64,000 bases of DNA from Ignavibacteria bacterium (GCA_025612245.1 JAAXKQ010000005.1:196009-260008), one strand, 5' to 3'. Positions 9,771 to 22,723 are shown, counted from the first letter of the stretch. Translations and numbers: made by a program. Notes: generated from the letters alone by a model not told the origin.

Positions 9771-10134
9771 ATGAAAGCTATTTACCTACTATGTTTCCTT
9801 CTGGTACTTCAGGCTTATACTTTTGCGCAAAATAAAGTTAGCGCAGAAGAAAAAAAAGCCAGACTGGCATGGGTCCAAAAGCAGTTAAAAAATATCCCAC
9901 AGGGTGCAGAGCAGAAGGATATAGAAAAAATACTACGAATCATTACCCAAAAGCACTTTGGATTCGCTGCTCCAATTTCAGCTGAACCCGGATTCGAAGC
10001 AAGAAGTAGTTCCAAATAACACGCAAAAGACGCCATACAAAGTGATCCCGATTCCGCCTTATGAGGGGAAAGAAAAAGTAGTACCTATTCCATTAAATGA
10101 TCCTGATATAAAGGCCTTAGAGATCAAAAAATAA
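9771..10134 (+). pseudogene. Small secreted protein gene with an apparent frameshift
   Basis: Not a recognised family. From ATG 9771 the frame gives an 82-residue protein with a signal peptide (MKAIYLLCFLLVLQAYTFAQ) and a charged helical segment, ending at TAA 10017-10019. The next frame is open from about 9991 to TAA 10132-10134 and reads as plausible protein: DSKQEVVPNN, then a proline-rich KVIPIPPYEGKEKVVPIPL. Removing one base in the CCCGG run at 9987-9991 joins the two into a protein of about 120 residues. Either the gene carries a one-base insertion or this is a sequencing error; the first 82 codons may still be expressed. Confidence 0.6.
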
Positions 10135-10228
10135 GTTAAGCGTCTGTTTGTTTTAAAAACATAAAATTATATGTGATCCGGCACCGGAATAAGGAATAAG
10201 CACAATATTACATCAGATACGGAATTTC

Positions 10229-10789
10229 TTAAAAGCTAAGAAGCTCTCTGACGAGCAAATATTCTTTTTCAATAATCTCCTTTGCCGGTTCGATTAAAGC
10301 AGTCCAGTTATTTTCAACTCTTGCTTTGATCCATTTGCGGCCTTCTTCATAGCTCAGATTTCTTATTGAAAAAACAAAATACAGCCAGTAGACCGGTCTT
10401 GTAATCTGGGACATTGCATCAGCATTGGACAGGCATACTTCTTCCGGTGTAGCCCCGTTGAGCTTTAAAGGGACGGTATGTGAGATGATGGTCCTCTTTA
10501 CAGCCTCAACTCTTTCGCTGCGGTAGCCTTCGGCTCTAAGGAATCTCTCGGCTACTTCGGCGCTTAATGTGTTGTGCGCGGGAAGATTTTTAATATCCTG
10601 TACGGCTGAAATGTCGTGCAGGTATGAGGATATCTCGACAATTTCGATATCTGCTGAAATTTTTTCTGCAAGCTTTCTACTGTAGTCGGCAACAAGCATG
10701 ACGTGATCTTCAAAAAAGGCTGCCCCAAATACATTGCTTTGCTTTTTGCATTCCTCGTTTACATAGTTTTTTACTGATTCTGTAAGCAT
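10229..10789 (-). CDS. HD-domain metal-dependent phosphohydrolase
   Basis: A 186-residue soluble HD-domain protein. The metal-binding set is visible as H29, H58-D59 (YLHDIS), H104 (IISHTVP) and D124 (NADAM), the normal spacing of stand-alone HD hydrolases that act on phosphate esters or nucleotides. No second domain is present, so the substrate cannot be inferred. It is a single minus-strand gene convergent with the preceding small secreted gene. Confidence 0.8.
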   Translation of the reverse strand: MLTESVKNYVNEECKKQSNVFGAAFFEDHVMLVADYSRKLAEKISADIEIVEISSYLHDISAVQDIKNLPAHNTLSAEVAERFLRAEGYRSERVEAVKRTIISHTVPLKLNGATPEEVCLSNADAMSQITRPVYWLYFVFSIRNLSYEEGRKWIKARVENNWTALIEPAKEIIEKEYLLVRELLSF

Positions 10790-11200
10790 TTTAAGGATTC
10801 CTTATGTTAAATAGTTCGTTCTAAGGGGAAAAGCGGGACTAATAAAGGTAAGAGGCCAGATCCTCCGGATTAAGATAAAATGATGTGAAAGCAAAATGTG
10901 CTGATGAAGAGAATACATAAAAGTGCATCCTTTATAATTCAACTTCAAAATTAATGAATTTCCGGGGAAAATTTAACAGCTATTTATTGAACTTATCCAG
11001 ACTATATTCATAAGAAATTTTGAAAGCCATTGAAGGCTTAAGTCAGGCACAGATTAGGGCATATTTCTCCAGGGAAACAAATCCCATTACAATGCTGAGA
11101 ACCGTGCTTTTATGACTGAGTTCGATATAAGGCTGTCACTTTGTGAAAAAAACAGTATTTTAAGGTACCATATTTCTTACATGATAAGGAGATTACTGCT
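10790..11200. other. Intergenic region without recognised genes
   Basis: A 411-bp gap between the divergent HD and methyltransferase genes. I see no ORF with coding character and no hairpin of note. It probably holds both promoters. Confidence 0.35.
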
Positions 11201-11797
11201 ATGTTTCATGCTTTTCTAAAACAGCTAAAGAGACCTTCAGGCCTTTTAGGCATTATTGTAGCAAGGATGATGGAAAGTCGCAACAGGAAGTATTATGATA
11301 AGGCTATTTCTTTCATGGAGATTAAAAACGGGGAGAGAATATTTGAGATAGGCTATGGCCCCGGAGTAGGTATTGAACTTCTTGCCCGTAATTACGGATG
11401 CTATATAGCGGGGATTGATTTTTCAGATCTCATGTACAAGAAGGCAACTGAGCGTAATAAGGAATTCATAGATGCCGGGAAGGTTGATCTGAAATATGGC
11501 AACCTTCTTGACTCGGATTTGGATAGTGCAAAATATGACAAGGTTTTCTGTCTGAATGTGATATACTTCTGGAACGACCTGAATAAAGCATTTATGAAAG
11601 TAAGCTCCCTTCTCAATGATAATGGCATTTATTTTATTTATATGACCACTGCTGAGGAACTGACCCGGCTCGGGTTTGACAAGGAATTTTTCAAGTATTC
11701 CGTTGAACAGGTTGAGTCGGCGCTCAGGCAGGCGGGATTTAATAAAGTTGAATACGAGAAGGACAATGGATATTATATAAAGGCGTGGAAGTGCTGA
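11201..11797 (+). CDS. Class I SAM-dependent methyltransferase
   Basis: A 198-residue Rossmann-fold methyltransferase. Motif I is EIGYGPGVG at 49-57, motif II the acidic IDFSD near 75, and the motif IV region YDKVFCLNVIYFW near 110. The glycine-rich loop has a Tyr where Gly or Cys is common, still compatible with SAM binding. The N-terminal helix resembles the UbiE/phosphatidylethanolamine N-methyltransferase-like group. The substrate is unknown. A GGAG-type ribosome site (aaggaga) precedes the start. Confidence 0.8.
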   Translation: MFHAFLKQLKRPSGLLGIIVARMMESRNRKYYDKAISFMEIKNGERIFEIGYGPGVGIELLARNYGCYIAGIDFSDLMYKKATERNKEFIDAGKVDLKYGNLLDSDLDSAKYDKVFCLNVIYFWNDLNKAFMKVSSLLNDNGIYFIYMTTAEELTRLGFDKEFFKYSVEQVESALRQAGFNKVEYEKDNGYYIKAWKC

Positions 11798-11997
11798 TCT
11801 TTGATGGGAATGGAATAAATAAATGCGCCGATGCCAAAACGGAATTTGCCAGGAATATTAGAAAATCAGCAAGCAAGGAACAGCAAAATTCAACAATGAA
11901 CGAATCCAATTCATAGATCCTTACGATCTCTTTCAAATTCTATCATAAACGAATCTCAGCTAAGACCAGAGACTGTAATTCGGACAAATGAATGGCC

Positions 11998-14640
<2,643 letters not shown>

Positions 14641-14866
14641 CTATTAAGCATTTGGTATTTTGATGGCGTTTACGGAAAAAATAAATTTCGTTTACACAAA
14701 GTCCATCGTACATTCTTGTATAAGTACTTAGCAGTTTTGGAACATTTACCCGATTATATTCCAGTACTTTTACAGTATTTCTGTAAATATACACAATTTA
14801 TGGAGTAACCATTGAGAGAAAAAATCAATCTCTTTAATTGTGGAAATCCTTTAAGAAAATTCACTT

Positions 14867-15202
14867 ATGTTAAAGAATATGAATAACAGAATAGACTTAT
14901 CGGAGCAAATGCTGAAGGAAGCAAAAGACCGGACAAATGATGACCGGGTTATATATATGCGAGGAGCAATTGAAGATGTGAGCTTTGAAAAAGAAAGCTT
15001 TGATCTAATCATCAGTTCACTGGCATTTCATTATGTAGAATCCTTCGAACCAGTATGCGTAAAAATGTATGAAATGTTAAAGCACAAGGGAGACCTGGTA
15101 TTTTCTGTAGAACACCCGGTTTTTACGGCATTTGGGAATCAGGACTGGATATATGATGAGAAGGGAAATAAAATCCACGGGAAGAATTCCGCCGTCCCAT
15201 GA
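14867..15202 (+). pseudogene. Fragment of a class I SAM methyltransferase
   Basis: A 111-codon open frame that matches only the middle of a methyltransferase: RIDLSEQMLKEA (motif II region), FDLIISSLAFHYVE (motif IV) and LKHKGDLVFSVEHPVFTA (motif VI). The glycine-rich SAM loop that should come about 20 residues before IDLSE is missing, and the protein stops soon after DEKGNKIH, well short of the usual 200-240 residues. It is therefore a truncated relic, not a working enzyme. Confidence 0.7.
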
Positions 15203-15648
15203 TGCTAATAATTTCGGTACATAAGGATTAGAAAAGTGAACATTAACTCTAAATGCTTTGTATATATTAAAGGTGTGCGCCGGACATAGGTCGCTAGATT
15301 ATTGCATACATCATACTCATGCCAGTCAGTTTTAAATCAATTACCACAGTTTAGATTGGAAAATATGATTAAAAATAATTAATTTGTGGAGGGCAATTGG
15401 ATCCGCTATAATTAGTAAGTATTTGTCAAGAACAACGCTGAAAGCAACTTTATTATAAATGTTTCGCAAAGCCTGTGAGAAATAACTCAAAAATGTAGAA
15501 TACTAAGACAAGATTATATTGTCTATTGTAAAAATATTTCAACATCGTAGGTGACTGTTAAATAAATATTTCAAGTATTCTCCTTCGAAAATATGTGGAA
15601 ATAAAGTACTACTGAAGCTAAATTCACATTTTTATATAGGAAATTTAT
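15203..15648. other. AT-rich intergenic region
   Basis: A 446-bp AT-rich gap between the methyltransferase fragment and the next methyltransferase gene. I see no coding frame, tRNA or strong hairpin in it. Confidence 0.35.
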
Positions 15649-16578
15649 ATGCCAAATAATTCATTCAATATTCAAGCGACTTGTAATGTCTGTAAGACTA
15701 CCGATTGTAAGAAACTTGTTGATTTCACCTCGGATCTAGACAAAGAACATTATAATGTAATGAAATGCAAAAATTGTGGTTTGCTCTTTCTTTATCCACT
15801 TCCGAATCTGACCCCGCAAAAGCTAGAACAAATTTATGGAGAGGATTATACTGAAACTGTATATCCGGACGAGCAAGGTAAAATGGATGAAGATGCACTA
15901 AATCGACAAATGGAAATTGTTGAAAAATATGTGAAAGTTGGTAGAGCCTTGAATATTGGAGCAATGGGTAGTGAAGTAAGAGTTATAAAAAATCGTGGAT
16001 GGAACCTAACGATTGTTGACGCTTCTAAGTATGCTCTAGATCGGGCTCGAAAAAGAGGTGGCGTTGATGAGTTATATCTTTCAAAAATCGAAGATTTTTC
16101 ATGTCCTCCAGGAAGTTATGACTTTATTAAATTTGGACATGTTATAGAACATTTGAAAGATCCTGCTGAGGTCCTGTTGAAACTTTCGCAAATGCTTAGG
16201 CCTGGAGGGATTATTCTCGTTGATACAGATAATGCTGATGGATTAGAGACAAGAATTGAAGAAAGCATAATGAAATTTATGCGAATGAAAATCATCAGAA
16301 AAAGTGCTGAAAAACTCGTTGGGAAAAAATATAATTTAAGATATGGGCGTCTTACTCCTCCGGTTCACTTATACACATTTACATCTAAAAGTCTTATTGC
16401 ACTTACAGAGAAAAGCGGCTTAAAGGTATTGAAATCCATTAATTCTGCTTGGGGAGATCCAACTTGGTTCCCAACATATAATAAAAGTTTAGTTGAAAGA
16501 ATGTTTATTGGTATCGATCAGGTTGGACTTAAATTTGGTAAGGGTAATGTAATTGCAGTATTAGCCCAAAAAATTTAA
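15649..16578 (+). CDS. Methyltransferase with N-terminal zinc ribbon
   Basis: A 309-residue protein. Residues 12-43 hold two CxxC pairs (C12/C15 and C40/C43; MKCKNCGLLFLYPLPN), a zinc ribbon found in front of methyltransferases of O-antigen, capsule and nucleotide-sugar loci. The Rossmann domain follows with a degenerate motif I (ALNIGAMGSEV near 105), VDASKYALDRA, FIKFGHVIEHLKDP and LRPGGIILVDT. The missing GxGxG loop (GAMGS) is a mild oddity. The gene is AT-rich like its flanks and has no sugar genes beside it, which suggests transfer from a polysaccharide locus. The substrate is unknown. Confidence 0.75.
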   Translation: MPNNSFNIQATCNVCKTTDCKKLVDFTSDLDKEHYNVMKCKNCGLLFLYPLPNLTPQKLEQIYGEDYTETVYPDEQGKMDEDALNRQMEIVEKYVKVGRALNIGAMGSEVRVIKNRGWNLTIVDASKYALDRARKRGGVDELYLSKIEDFSCPPGSYDFIKFGHVIEHLKDPAEVLLKLSQMLRPGGIILVDTDNADGLETRIEESIMKFMRMKIIRKSAEKLVGKKYNLRYGRLTPPVHLYTFTSKSLIALTEKSGLKVLKSINSAWGDPTWFPTYNKSLVERMFIGIDQVGLKFGKGNVIAVLAQKI

Positions 16579-17283
16579 AAAGTTTTTATTACTCTTTTAA
16601 AGGACAAGTAGCCTAAAAATGCATATACTTTTTCGTAAGTAAGGTATTGTTTTTTTTCAATTAATGGAACTGAAAGCCAGTCGCATAGACATAACTTGGG
16701 CTGGAATAAGAATTCAGCAATAGCGCGGAATTAGACATGGCATCAGGAGTAATATATGAATGGAATAAGCAGCCCCCGGAAAAGTAAGACTTAAGTCTGA
16801 AGAAACTATCCATAATATTTAGTTTAATTCAAGAAAAAACTAAAAAATAATGATGGACCAGTTCCTGCGTGAAGTGGTCCATCTTTTTTTAATTCCAGCG
16901 CTGTTTCCAGGAACATCAAGTACGCCTCCTAAAAGTCTCAATAGGTATTTCCCCTAACCGGGCGGTTATTCATGTTATCAAATCTCAAATGGTGAGTTCT
17001 AACCCCTTCACATTCAATAAAGTATAATAAATAAAGGAGTTATCAAATCAATAAATGAGTTGGAAACATATACCAATTAATTAACTCCTTACTGTTCAAA
17101 GCCTTATGTTTTTAATGAATTTGCAAAATGCTGAGATAATTTGCGATCCGGAAAGGAGTTTTGTGGAATTATGCAAAGATGTTAGTTTTGACCGAACATC
17201 AAAATTATTTAATTTTAACAATTAATATTTCCATAAATGTCGAAAATAGATCGGAATTACAAAGCCCGGGCGTTTATTAAACC
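16579..17283. other. Long non-coding gap containing a strong terminator
   Basis: A 705-bp gap. The only clear signal is the terminator at 16852-16890. The stretch on either side has no convincing coding frame. A very short frame after an AAAGGAG site at 17035 (ATG 17054) encodes only nine residues and is not called. Confidence 0.4.
16852..16890 (+). terminator. Strong intrinsic terminator
   Basis: Perfect nine-base-pair stem GATGGACCA (16852-16860)/TGGTCCATC (16875-16883) followed at once by seven T residues (16884-16890). It lies 274 bp past the nearest upstream stop codon (16578), which is far for that gene, so it may instead end an untranslated or small RNA made from the gap. Confidence 0.8.
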
Positions 17284-19329
17284 ATGACTAACACAAAAAA
17301 TAGAACAATAACTCTTTTATTAATTAGCTTATTAGTGTTTTACACTGTCGGCTGCAGTCAGAACACTAATAAGATTCCTAAGGCAGAGAAGGGAGTAATC
17401 GATTTAAGCGCTTGGGATTTTGAAAAAGACGGTACAGCTGAGCTAAATGGGCAATGGGAATTTTATTGGAATAAAATAATAAAACCTGAGGAGTTTCAAT
17501 ACGCAGGTAAAACCGATCTCCATTATTTTGAACTTCCTTCTCAGTGGAATGGAATTAAGAATGCGGAGCTGAAAAACCTGCCTCCCTTGGGCAAAGCTAC
17601 GTACAGAATTAAGGTTAAGCTTCCCACCAATAAATCAAAGCTAGTCAGGACCCTGTGCTTGAAATTTCAAGACATACACTCTTCCTATAGAGTATGGCTG
17701 AATGGCAGGCTTTATCTTGAAAAAGGAAGATTTTCTGAAACGTCAGAAAAATGTATTCCTGCCTTAGGACGTGAGATGTTAAGTTTTGAGGATAGTTCGG
17801 CTACCCTGGAAATAGTGATAAACGCAGTAAACTTTATCGATACAAATGAGGCTGGAATTGACGAGGAAGTTCTTTTGGGCACAGAGCATAGCATTATGCA
17901 GGAGTCTCAGCTGAAGAACTTTTTCTACCTGGTGAGTTTTGGAATTCTCCTCATTATGGGGCTGTACCATTTTCTGCTTTTTATTATCAGACGAAAGGAA
18001 AGGGAGTATCTTTTCTTTTCAATTATTTGTTTATTGCTGGCTGTGCAGACGATCTGTGAAGGTGATAAATATATCTTCTACATATTGCCTAGCCTTACAG
18101 TATCGCTCTATCTTAAAATATGGCTTGCCTCTATCTCCGTTGTTGCTGTTCTATTGCAGTTTTACCGGGTAATATTTCCGTATGAAATGAATAAAAAAAT
18201 TGTAAACTTTTTTACTGCTGTATTCATATTTCAAATATTATTCATTTTTATACTGCCAATAGAATACTATATGCCTTATGTGTATCCGACCTTCTATTTC
18301 GCATTAATTGGCGTGGGGTATCTTTTTTTCGGGCTTTTCACGGCTCTTCTGAGAAGAAGAAGACATTCGGTTTTAGTGTTTGCGGGTATGCTCTTGCCTC
18401 TGCTAGCCGGTATAAATGATCTTTTATATGGGCTGGCAATTATTTACACGGGGTACTATGGTTGTGTCGGATTCATATTGCTGATATTCTCGCAATCATA
18501 CTTCCTGTCATTAAGATATAATGAATCATATATAGAAGTTGAAAATTTGTCGAGAGAGCTTGAGCGGACAAACCGAAGTCTTGACAATAAGGTGGAGGAA
18601 AGGACAATTGAACTGAAAGCAGTGAACACCGAGCTTTCCAGAACAATTGCGGTAAAGAATAAATTTTTCTCCATTATTGCACACGATATGAAGAACCTTT
18701 TTCAGTCAATGCTAGGTTATTCAGACCTAATTATTATGAAAGCTGAAGAGGATGAGCAACTGGAAATTAACGAAGATGCCCTGGTGATCAAAGACACGAC
18801 AAAAAAAGCATATAATCTGATGGAGAACCTGCTTGAATGGTCCCTTTCCGAAACGGGAAGTATACAGATAAAGAAAGAATTGTTGAACCTTAAAGCGATA
18901 GTAAGCGAAAATGTGGAATTGCTGGATGCCTATATCAGGGCAAAACATGTATGCCTGAATATAGGTGTAGATGAGAAGTTGCAAATTGCCGCTGATAGAA
19001 GAATGCTAAATACAATTCTACGAAACCTCCTTTCCAATGCGATTAAATATTCCTACAGTGATTCCGCTGTAACGGTAAGGGCTGAGGAGAGTAATAAGGG
19101 CACAATAATTTATGTGTCAGATGAAGGGCTGGGCATTGAAAAAGAGAAACTGGATACGATATTTCTGGCCGAATCAGTCCAAAGTACACCGGGAACAAAC
19201 AAGGAAAAAGGGACAGGCTTGGGCTTACTTCTGGTTAAGGAATTTGTGCAGAGACATGACGGTACAATTTCAGTTTCGAGCGAAATAGGGAAGGGTACCA
19301 CTTTTGAAGTGGTCCTGCCGGTATCATAA
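17284..19329 (+). CDS. 7TM-DISM sensor histidine kinase
   Basis: A 681-residue membrane kinase. The N-terminus has a lipobox-like signal ending at C24 (FYTVGC). Residues about 50-205 form a 7TMR-DISMED2-type extracellular jelly roll that often binds carbohydrate-like ligands, and about 215-415 seven membrane spans. A coiled coil follows (ENLSRELERTNRSLDNKVEE), then HisKA with phospho-accepting H467 (IIAHDMKN) and a HATPase domain with NLLSNAIKYS, DEGLGI and GTGLGL. No response regulator gene is adjacent, so it is an orphan kinase. The ligand and output are unknown. Confidence 0.88.
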   Translation: MTNTKNRTITLLLISLLVFYTVGCSQNTNKIPKAEKGVIDLSAWDFEKDGTAELNGQWEFYWNKIIKPEEFQYAGKTDLHYFELPSQWNGIKNAELKNLPPLGKATYRIKVKLPTNKSKLVRTLCLKFQDIHSSYRVWLNGRLYLEKGRFSETSEKCIPALGREMLSFEDSSATLEIVINAVNFIDTNEAGIDEEVLLGTEHSIMQESQLKNFFYLVSFGILLIMGLYHFLLFIIRRKEREYLFFSIICLLLAVQTICEGDKYIFYILPSLTVSLYLKIWLASISVVAVLLQFYRVIFPYEMNKKIVNFFTAVFIFQILFIFILPIEYYMPYVYPTFYFALIGVGYLFFGLFTALLRRRRHSVLVFAGMLLPLLAGINDLLYGLAIIYTGYYGCVGFILLIFSQSYFLSLRYNESYIEVENLSRELERTNRSLDNKVEERTIELKAVNTELSRTIAVKNKFFSIIAHDMKNLFQSMLGYSDLIIMKAEEDEQLEINEDALVIKDTTKKAYNLMENLLEWSLSETGSIQIKKELLNLKAIVSENVELLDAYIRAKHVCLNIGVDEKLQIAADRRMLNTILRNLLSNAIKYSYSDSAVTVRAEESNKGTIIYVSDEGLGIEKEKLDTIFLAESVQSTPGTNKEKGTGLGLLLVKEFVQRHDGTISVSSEIGKGTTFEVVLPVS

Positions 19330-19516
19330 GTATCCGGAATTTGATAAATGCTTTCATATGTGCTTTCAAAATTGATTGGAAATATTTTTTTTTGCGGTAA
19401 ACTAAGTCCGGATAGGAATTACTTAAAAGTGCCAATATTTTGGAATTCTAAGATCAGAATAAACAGCAAGGCAACGGCACTTCTGCCATTAATAACCAGC
19501 AAAAGGAGAATCCGAA

Positions 19517-20278
19517 ATGAAGCAATGGTATGAGTTACTATTCGAAAATTACGCCAGAAAATATGATCAGGAAAATTTTGTCCAGGGTACACTGGGCGAA
19601 TGTGATTTCATTGAAAAAGAGATTAACTGCAATAAGGATCTGAAAATCCTGGATATCGGGTGCGGCACAGGGCGTCATTCGATTGAACTTACCAGGAGGG
19701 GCTATAAAGTAACCGGTGTTGACCTGTCTGATTCTCAGCTTGTACGGGCCAAAGAAAAGGCTGAAGAAGCAGGGCTGAATATTGACTTTCGGAAGCAGGA
19801 CGCAAGAAATCTTCCTTTTAGGAATGAATTTGACCTGGCATTAATGCTGTGTGAAGGCGGATTCCCGCTCATGGAAACAGACGAAATGAATTTCGAGATA
19901 CTGAAAAGTGCTGCCCGCGCTCTGAAGGATGGAGGTAAATTCATCTTTACAACCTTGAACGGGCTTTTCCCGGTCTTTAATTCTATCGAAGAATTCTGCG
20001 CATCGGCCGCTGAGGAAGGCAATTCTACCTACAGGAAGAACACATTTGATATTATGACCTTCCGTGACCACAACATTACAGTTGTAGAAGATGACCATGG
20101 CAACAAAAAGGAGCTAGTCTGTAACGAAAGATATTATATCCCAAGTGAAATTACATGGCTGCTTAAGTCTCTCGGTTTTAAGAGCATAGACATATACGGG
20201 GCAAAGCTTGGAGCATTCTCAAGAAATGACCGTCTTACCATTAACGATTTTGAAATGATCGTGATTGCAGTAAAATAA
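19517..20278 (+). CDS. Class I SAM-dependent methyltransferase
   Basis: A 253-residue methyltransferase with a textbook motif I (ILDIGCGTGRHSIEL near 52), motif II VTGVDLSDSQL near 75, FRKQDARNLPF and EFDLALMLCEGGFPL, followed by an extra C-terminal beta region typical of small-molecule methyltransferases. AAAGGAG stands eight bases before ATG 19517, which fixes the start. It follows the orphan kinase gene by about 190 bp. The substrate is unknown. Confidence 0.85.
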   Translation: MKQWYELLFENYARKYDQENFVQGTLGECDFIEKEINCNKDLKILDIGCGTGRHSIELTRRGYKVTGVDLSDSQLVRAKEKAEEAGLNIDFRKQDARNLPFRNEFDLALMLCEGGFPLMETDEMNFEILKSAARALKDGGKFIFTTLNGLFPVFNSIEEFCASAAEEGNSTYRKNTFDIMTFRDHNITVVEDDHGNKKELVCNERYYIPSEITWLLKSLGFKSIDIYGAKLGAFSRNDRLTINDFEMIVIAVK

Positions 20279-20609
20279 GTTCCTCGAAAAAAGGATTTAT
20301 GAATGTAACAAACTCAGATTGAAAGCGGAATTGATATAAGATGCCTGGTAAAAAAACATTCCGGCGAATTCGGCTGAATGTTGCAAAACCAGAAGTATTC
20401 TTAAAGGAGAAGATAGTCCTTCCTGTTAGAATTGTGGACATCTAAGCCATAGAAGCTGTAGTTATGAATTTCAATTCTTAATCAGAATTCTTTTCAAATT
20501 TACTTTTGGAACGGCCAAAGATCCTCAGAGTGAAGTGTTCGGGGGGCCTTTGAGGCTCTTAGTGTTTTTAGCACTCCAGTTAATACATACTGCCCTTAAC
20601 TCCGATGGT
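20279..20609. other. Convergent intergenic region
   Basis: This 331-bp gap separates a plus-strand and a minus-strand gene that converge. I see no clear coding frame or strong terminator. Confidence 0.3.
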
Positions 20610-21518
20610 TCAAGGGGTTGAACTGCTTCCAACAACACGGGTGGAGTTTTGTATGGGGGTGCCCGTTGCCATGGCATAAGCCTTTGAAGCCTCCGGAAGA
20701 GGGGTCAGGGCATCATACAGTGTATTATAAGAGCCGTCAGCTAGCAATTCGCCGGCAATCTTTTTTAAGAGCAGTAATGCTGCTTTCATCGCAGATGCGC
20801 CCAGACTGAGGCGGGCTACACCGAGTTCCTCCAGTTCTGCAACTGAAGGGGGAAGAAAGGGCGCATTGGTCGGATTAGCAAGAATATTTACAGGGGCTGC
20901 AATTTCCTTAACCAGCGTCGAAATGTCGTCTCTTGACCATACGCCGGGAACAAATATGCAGTCTGCCCCTGCTTCCCGGTATTTATTGCCCCGGTCTATG
21001 GCATGCTTCAACCGGCCTTCAGGTGCTCCGGCAGAAGTAAGAAAAACATCCGTCCTTGCGTTGATGACAAGATGGAACCCCAAAGTATCCGAAAGTCCTC
21101 TGATTGCCTGCAATCTTTCGCAGAACTCCGGGATTTCAACTAAATTGGGATTGAGATTAACGCTGTCTTCAATGTTTATCCCTACTATTCCGGTGGCAAT
21201 AATTTTACCTATGCATGATAAAATTTCATCTATATTATTTCCAAATCCTCCTTCAATATCTGCCGTAACAGGGATTGTTACTATGCTTGCAATTTTTTTA
21301 ATGGCATCCGTCATTTCGCTAAAAGGAATCTTCTGACAGTCGGGATAGCCTAAAGAAGCTGAAACACCCATGCTGGTTGTAGCAACAGCCTTAAAGCCTG
21401 CGGCTTCAATAAGCTTTGAGCTTCCGGGGTCCCATGAGTTCAGCAGTACAAGAATTTTCTTTTGAGTATGAAGTTTTAAGAATGTTTCAGCCTTTGTTTT
21501 TTGATCCTGAGTAACCAT
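20610..21518 (-). CDS. Isocitrate lyase/PEP mutase superfamily enzyme
   Basis: A 302-residue TIM-barrel enzyme of the PEP mutase/isocitrate lyase superfamily. Family marks are LLNSWDPGSSKLIEAAGFKAVATTS (substrate region), the metal-binding VTADIEGGFGNN near 88, GINIEDS near 115 and INARTDVFL near 150. The lyase nucleophile motif KKCGH is absent, placing it with the phosphonopyruvate hydrolase/carboxyphosphonoenolpyruvate-like branch rather than true isocitrate lyase. A GGAGAAAAC sequence precedes the ATG. The exact reaction cannot be stated. Confidence 0.8.
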   Translation of the reverse strand: MVTQDQKTKAETFLKLHTQKKILVLLNSWDPGSSKLIEAAGFKAVATTSMGVSASLGYPDCQKIPFSEMTDAIKKIASIVTIPVTADIEGGFGNNIDEILSCIGKIIATGIVGINIEDSVNLNPNLVEIPEFCERLQAIRGLSDTLGFHLVINARTDVFLTSAGAPEGRLKHAIDRGNKYREAGADCIFVPGVWSRDDISTLVKEIAAPVNILANPTNAPFLPPSVAELEELGVARLSLGASAMKAALLLLKKIAGELLADGSYNTLYDALTPLPEASKAYAMATGTPIQNSTRVVGSSSTP

Positions 21519-21685
21519 GTGTTTTCTCCTTCTGTTATTAATGAGAATATAATAAAATTTCCAGATGGAGTCGTGGTAGAACAGGAGATATTCGAAAGGG
21601 GCCTACAATGCCACCTCATGCCGGATGCGAAGGAATACTGGGATGAATTCCAGAACACATTTATCTAAGGAGGGGAATGATTCCT

Positions 21686-22723
21686 TTATGGTGTATAAAC
21701 ATAATCAAATGGAAGCTGGTCAGCCATTCGGAGCTCTTTCCAGTATCCGTCTAGAATAAATAAATTATTCGAATTACCATAAAGATCGGTGGAAATTTTA
21801 CTTCCGAGAGGTCCGATGTAGCTGACTTTCGAATTATTAAAACATTCTACTTTAAAAACTTTGTCGGTTTTGAAAAAATATTGTTCATTTTCTTTGTCAT
21901 AACTAAGCAGCAGGTCATCGGGTGATATTCTGTGCCATTGCGTTATGGCAACAAGCTTTGGATCTTTGGTATAAAGTATGAATTCACTGCTTACGGATTT
22001 GTTGATCAGTGAAGAGAAAAAATGTTTTGGGGATCCTAAGTAACAATCCTTTCTGTTAGCTTCCCACAAAGTTTTCTGTTCGTCATCTTCGGGGGCGAGT
22101 TCTTCGAATTGGCAGTGATAAAAATATCTTAGGATATCCTTTTTATTGAATGAAAAAGAATCTAATATTACTTTTAATCTGTAACCAAGAGCCATGTTAT
22201 TAATTACTATAGTACTATCCGTATACGCATATAAAGTGCCGCTATTTTCATCAAGCCTGAAGTTAATCACTTCAGGATTTACAAGCTTAGTATTCTCAGA
22301 ATTTATGGTTTTACCCAGGAACTCTTCCCTAAATAACTTTATATGTTCCTCCCAATCATCGGGAAATTTGGCTTCAATCCTGATCTCATTAAGCACAATG
22401 GATTTTTGTCTTAGTTTTATGGTTAATTCAAACAATTCAGCTTTATATGCCCTAACAGGAACACTTTGCAGATCAAAACCTAAGGAACTGACAATTAAAT
22501 TATATGTCCCGTATTTCGAGCTTTTTAATTCAAATTCGCCATTTGGATCTGTTGTTGTTCCAATGGTAGTATTTTCCAGGAATACTGCTGCTGACAAGAC
22601 GGGAGCTCCTGATTCTAGTTCAACTACTTTCCCTTTGATAATGAATGGATTGGAATGGGGCTGGGCTAAGCATGCGGCTGAGAATAAAACATAAAAGGAA
22701 ATCAGGTAACAGGAACTGTTCAT
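21686..22723 (-). CDS. Exported protein with carboxypeptidase-like regulatory domain
   Basis: A 345-residue exported protein. I place the start at ATG 22723 (MNSSCYLIS), which follows AAGGGA and begins a normal signal peptide; the frame runs open to 22759. Residues about 25-110 are a CarboxypepD_reg-like beta sandwich (FIIKGKVVELESGAPVLSAA, GTTTDPNGEFELKS) as found before TonB plugs, but no plug or barrel follows. The remaining 230 residues are of unknown function. Proteins of this plan are common in Bacteroidota and are thought to sit at the outer membrane. Confidence 0.75.
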   Translation of the reverse strand: MNSSCYLISFYVLFSAACLAQPHSNPFIIKGKVVELESGAPVLSAAVFLENTTIGTTTDPNGEFELKSSKYGTYNLIVSSLGFDLQSVPVRAYKAELFELTIKLRQKSIVLNEIRIEAKFPDDWEEHIKLFREEFLGKTINSENTKLVNPEVINFRLDENSGTLYAYTDSTIVINNMALGYRLKVILDSFSFNKKDILRYFYHCQFEELAPEDDEQKTLWEANRKDCYLGSPKHFFSSLINKSVSSEFILYTKDPKLVAITQWHRISPDDLLLSYDKENEQYFFKTDKVFKVECFNNSKVSYIGPLGSKISTDLYGNSNNLFILDGYWKELRMADQLPFDYVYTP

